NCBI GenBank assembly: GCA_036375895.1
Contig: DASVBJ010000072.1
Coordinates: forward strand, 1-6,419
DNA length: 6,419 bases
DNA from: DASVBJ01 sp036375895
Lineage (GTDB): Bacteria; Actinomycetota; Actinomycetes; JACCUZ01
Reading direction: 5' to 3'
Part shown: one piece after another, positions 4,334 to 6,419 of the stretch
Numbering within the stretch: the stretch's first letter is position 1
How the letters are laid out: every line of letters starts with the position of its first letter
Notes under the pieces: generated by a model
What the model was told of the DNA's origin: nothing
The model's input: the letters and a program-made list of their open reading frames with translations, nothing else
The model's database searches: none
Position numbers and translations under genes: made by a program

Positions 4334-5652
4334 TGGGCGAAGCGAATACGCAGCTCTTGCGGCTCGCCACTGCCGGCTCGGTGGACGACGGGAAGAGCAC
4401 GCTCGTCGGCCGGCTGCTGCACGACACCCGCACGGTGCTGGCCGACCAGCTGGCCGCGGTGGAGCGGGCCAGCCGGGACCGCGGCCTGGACGCGCTCGAC
4501 CTGTCGCTGCTCACGGACGGCTTGCGCGCGGAGCGGGAGCAGGGCATCACGATCGACGTCGCCTACCGGTACTTCGCCACGGCGCGCCGGGCCTTCGTGC
4601 TGGCCGACACGCCGGGCCACGTCCAGTACACCCGCAACACCGTCACCGGCATGTCGACCGCCGAGGCCGCGGTCGTCCTCGTCGACGCGCGCCGGGGGGT
4701 GGCCGAGCAGACCCGCCGGCACCTGACCGTCGCGGCGCTGCTGCGGGTGCCGCACGTCGTGCTCGCCGTGAACAAGATGGACGCCGTCGGCTATGCGCAG
4801 GAGGCCTTCACGACGGTCGCCGCCGAGACCGCCGAGTACGCCGAGTCGCTGGGCCTCGAGGACGCCGTCGCGATCCCGGTCTCGGCGCTCGTCGGCGACA
4901 ACGTGGTCGACCGATCGGGCGCGATGCCGTGGTACGCCGGGCCGACCCTGCTCGAGCACCTCGAGACGCTGCCGGTGCACCGCGACCCGGCCTCCGAGCC
5001 GCTGCGCCTGCCGGTGCAGTACGTCGTGCGCCACCACGGCGACCGGTGGTACGCCGGCCAGGTCGCGAGCGGCGTGGTCAGCGTCGGTGACGAGGTGGTG
5101 GTGCTGCCTGCCGGCACCCGGACCACCATCGTCGGGGTGGACGCGCTCGGCACCACGGTCGACACCGCATTCGCCCCGATGTCGGTGGCGGTGCGGGTCG
5201 CCGACGACGTCGACCTGGCGCGTGGCGACCTGCTCGCCCACGCCCACGCCGCGCCCGACGCGAGCCAGGACCTGCACGCCACTCTCTGCTGGCTCGCGGA
5301 CGGCGCGCTCTCCCCCGGCGCACGGGTGCTCGTCAAGCACGGCACCCGCACGGTGCGGGCGATCGTCCGGGAGGTGCACGACACGTTGTCGGTCTCCACG
5401 CTCGAGCGCAGCCCGGCCGGGCTGCTGCGGCTCAACGACGTGGGCACCGTCACCCTCCGGCTGGCCGAGCCGCTGGCAGTCGACCGCTACGCCGACGCCC
5501 GGCAGACCGGTGGCTTCCTGGTGGTGGACGAGCAGGACGGCGCCACGCTGGCGGCCGGCCTGGCCGGCGACCCGCTCGGCGACCGGCGGTCGCGATGTCT
5601 GGCCGCGCCGGGGCCCGCCGCGACTCGCGACCTGCACACCCCCGGTCCCTGA
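4333..5652 (+). CDS. cysN: Sulfate adenylyltransferase large (GTPase) subunit, CysN
   Basis: A 439-residue translation-factor-type GTPase whose GTP hydrolysis drives APS formation by CysD. The nucleotide motifs are GSVDDGKST (15-23, G1), EREQGITIDVAYRYF (67-81, switch I), DTPGH (92-96, G3), NKMD (147-150, G4) and SAL (184-186, G5). The beta-barrel domains follow from about residue 215. The protein ends without an APS kinase domain, unlike the mycobacterial CysNC fusion, which agrees with the separate cysC. The last 30 or so residues are rich in Gly, Ala and Pro, look disordered, and include Cys422 with the only TGT codon seen in the operon's enzyme genes. TGATG overlap with cysD and GAGAGGG at 4317-4323 fix the start at 4333. 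An in-frame start at 3895 lies inside cysD and is rejected. Confidence 0.97.
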   Translation: MGEANTQLLRLATAGSVDDGKSTLVGRLLHDTRTVLADQLAAVERASRDRGLDALDLSLLTDGLRAEREQGITIDVAYRYFATARRAFVLADTPGHVQYTRNTVTGMSTAEAAVVLVDARRGVAEQTRRHLTVAALLRVPHVVLAVNKMDAVGYAQEAFTTVAAETAEYAESLGLEDAVAIPVSALVGDNVVDRSGAMPWYAGPTLLEHLETLPVHRDPASEPLRLPVQYVVRHHGDRWYAGQVASGVVSVGDEVVVLPAGTRTTIVGVDALGTTVDTAFAPMSVAVRVADDVDLARGDLLAHAHAAPDASQDLHATLCWLADGALSPGARVLVKHGTRTVRAIVREVHDTLSVSTLERSPAGLLRLNDVGTVTLRLAEPLAVDRYADARQTGGFLVVDEQDGATLAAGLAGDPLGDRRSRCLAAPGPAATRDLHTPGP

Positions 5653-5667
5653 GAGGAACCATCACCC

Positions 5668-6419
5668 GTGACCTCGCACCTCCCACGCCCCCGCCTCAAT
5701 CGCGTTGCCGCTTCGGTGGCCGCACTGCTGCTGACCCTCCCGCTCGCAGGCTGCGGCAACGACGGGTCCGCCCGCGCCGCGGACCTCCGCCCGGGCAGCG
5801 GATCCCCCGCGACGACGCTGCGGCTCGGCTACTTCGCCAACGTGACGCACGCGCCGGCCCTGGTCGGCGTCGGCAAGGGCCTGATCGCCAAGGACCTCGG
5901 CAGCACCAAGCTGGAGACCCAGGTCTTCAACGCCGGCCCGGCCGCCATCGAGGCGCTCAACGCGGGCGCGATCGACGCGACGTACATCGGGCCGAACCCC
6001 GCCATCAATGCTTTCGTCAAGAGCAACGGCGCGGCCGTGCGCATCGTCTCGGGCGCCACGTCCGGCGGCGCGCAGCTGGTCGTCCGGGCCGGCATCCGCT
6101 CTGCCGCGGACCTGAAGGGCAAGAACCTGGCCTCCCCGCAGCTCGGCGGCACCCAGGACGTCGCCCTGCGCGCCTGGCTCACCGAGCAGGGGTTGAAGAA
6201 CTCCCCCAGCGGTGGTGGCGACGTCACCATCACGCCCACCGAGAACGCCCAGACCCTGAAGCTCTTCCAGGACGGCAGGCTGGACGGCGCGTGGCTGCCG
6301 GAGCCGTGGGCGTCCCGCCTGGTGCTGGACGCCGGCGCCAAGGTGCTGGTGGACGAGAGGTCGCTGTGGCCCGGCGGCAGGTTCCTCACGACCCACCTCG
6401 TGGTGTCGACGCGGTTCCT
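5668..6419 (+). CDS. ABC transporter substrate-binding lipoprotein, SsuA/NrtA/TauA family (3' end cut)
   Basis: About 250 residues of an exported binding protein are visible before the window ends. It starts with GTG at 5668, preceded by GAGAGGA at 5651-5657, which overlaps the cysN stop, with a 10-base spacer. The N-terminus is a lipoprotein signal: Arg-rich (PRPRLNR, 6-12), a hydrophobic stretch (VAASVAALLLTLPLAG, 13-28) and Cys29 in the lipobox LAGC. The mature part begins a periplasmic-binding fold at TLRLGYFANVTHAPALVGVG, with GPAAIEALNAGAIDATYIG and a LKGKNLASPQLGGTQD segment, as in aliphatic sulfonate, taurine and nitrate binding proteins. Placement directly after cysN suggests a sulfur source such as a sulfonate or sulfate. 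The ligand cannot be read from the sequence. Permease and ATPase genes would be expected next. Confidence 0.92.
   Translation, partial: MTSHLPRPRLNRVAASVAALLLTLPLAGCGNDGSARAADLRPGSGSPATTLRLGYFANVTHAPALVGVGKGLIAKDLGSTKLETQVFNAGPAAIEALNAGAIDATYIGPNPAINAFVKSNGAAVRIVSGATSGGAQLVVRAGIRSAADLKGKNLASPQLGGTQDVALRAWLTEQGLKNSPSGGGDVTITPTENAQTLKLFQDGRLDGAWLPEPWASRLVLDAGAKVLVDERSLWPGGRFLTTHLVVSTRF

Noticed and set aside
4324..5637. Long minus-strand frame opposite cysN
   Set aside because: It mirrors the codon pattern of cysN, has no recognisable domain, and its composition is typical of an antisense shadow.
4333..5652. CysNC bifunctional fusion as in mycobacteria
   Set aside because: No P-loop kinase motif follows the CysN barrel domains; the protein ends in a short low-complexity tail and cysC is a separate gene.
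5662..6396. Minus-strand frames opposite the binding lipoprotein
   Set aside because: The + strand frame from GTG 5668 has a signal peptide, a lipobox and a binding-protein fold. The opposite frames show nothing recognisable.
1..6419. CRISPR array, tRNA or rRNA gene, insertion sequence
   Set aside because: I see no regularly spaced repeats, no tRNA- or rRNA-like sequence, and no transposase or terminal repeats. The genes form one intact operon.

Overview
The window is very GC-rich, its genes are packed with 1-4 base overlaps, one gene starts with GTG, and the sulfite reductase is of the mycobacterial SirA/NirA type. Together these point to a high-GC actinobacterium. I cannot name the genus. 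Almost the whole window is an assimilatory sulfate reduction operon on the + strand, in an order I recognise from Streptomyces and relatives: sulfite reductase, a 49-residue zinc-ribbon-like protein, cysH, cysC, cysD, cysN, then a sulfonate/nitrate/taurine-type ABC transporter binding lipoprotein cut by the window end.

Layout: positions 1-389 are a divergent control region. It holds two 27-codon leader peptide genes pointing away from each other (125..42 on -, 267..350 on +), with 141 bases between them that contain both probable promoters. Each leader ends in a Cys-containing tail. Its last codons form one arm of a hairpin whose other arm lies at the Shine-Dalgarno of the next gene. On the + side that gene is the sulfite reductase at 390. 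On the - side it is a gene starting at position 5, of which only five bases are visible. From 390 to 5652 six genes follow without a gap; five of the starts overlap the previous stop (ATGA four times, TGATG once). The lipoprotein gene starts 16 bases after cysN, with its Shine-Dalgarno on the cysN stop codon.

How it works together: CysD and CysN activate sulfate to APS. CysH, which carries the iron-sulfur cysteines of APS reductases, makes sulfite. Sulfite reductase makes sulfide for cysteine synthesis. CysC can instead phosphorylate APS to PAPS. The lipoprotein probably captures an external sulfur source for an importer encoded beyond the window. The leaders suggest that shortage of charged Cys-tRNA raises translation of both flanking operons.

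The enzymes are standard. The most interesting part is the symmetrical pair of leader-peptide switches at the left end.
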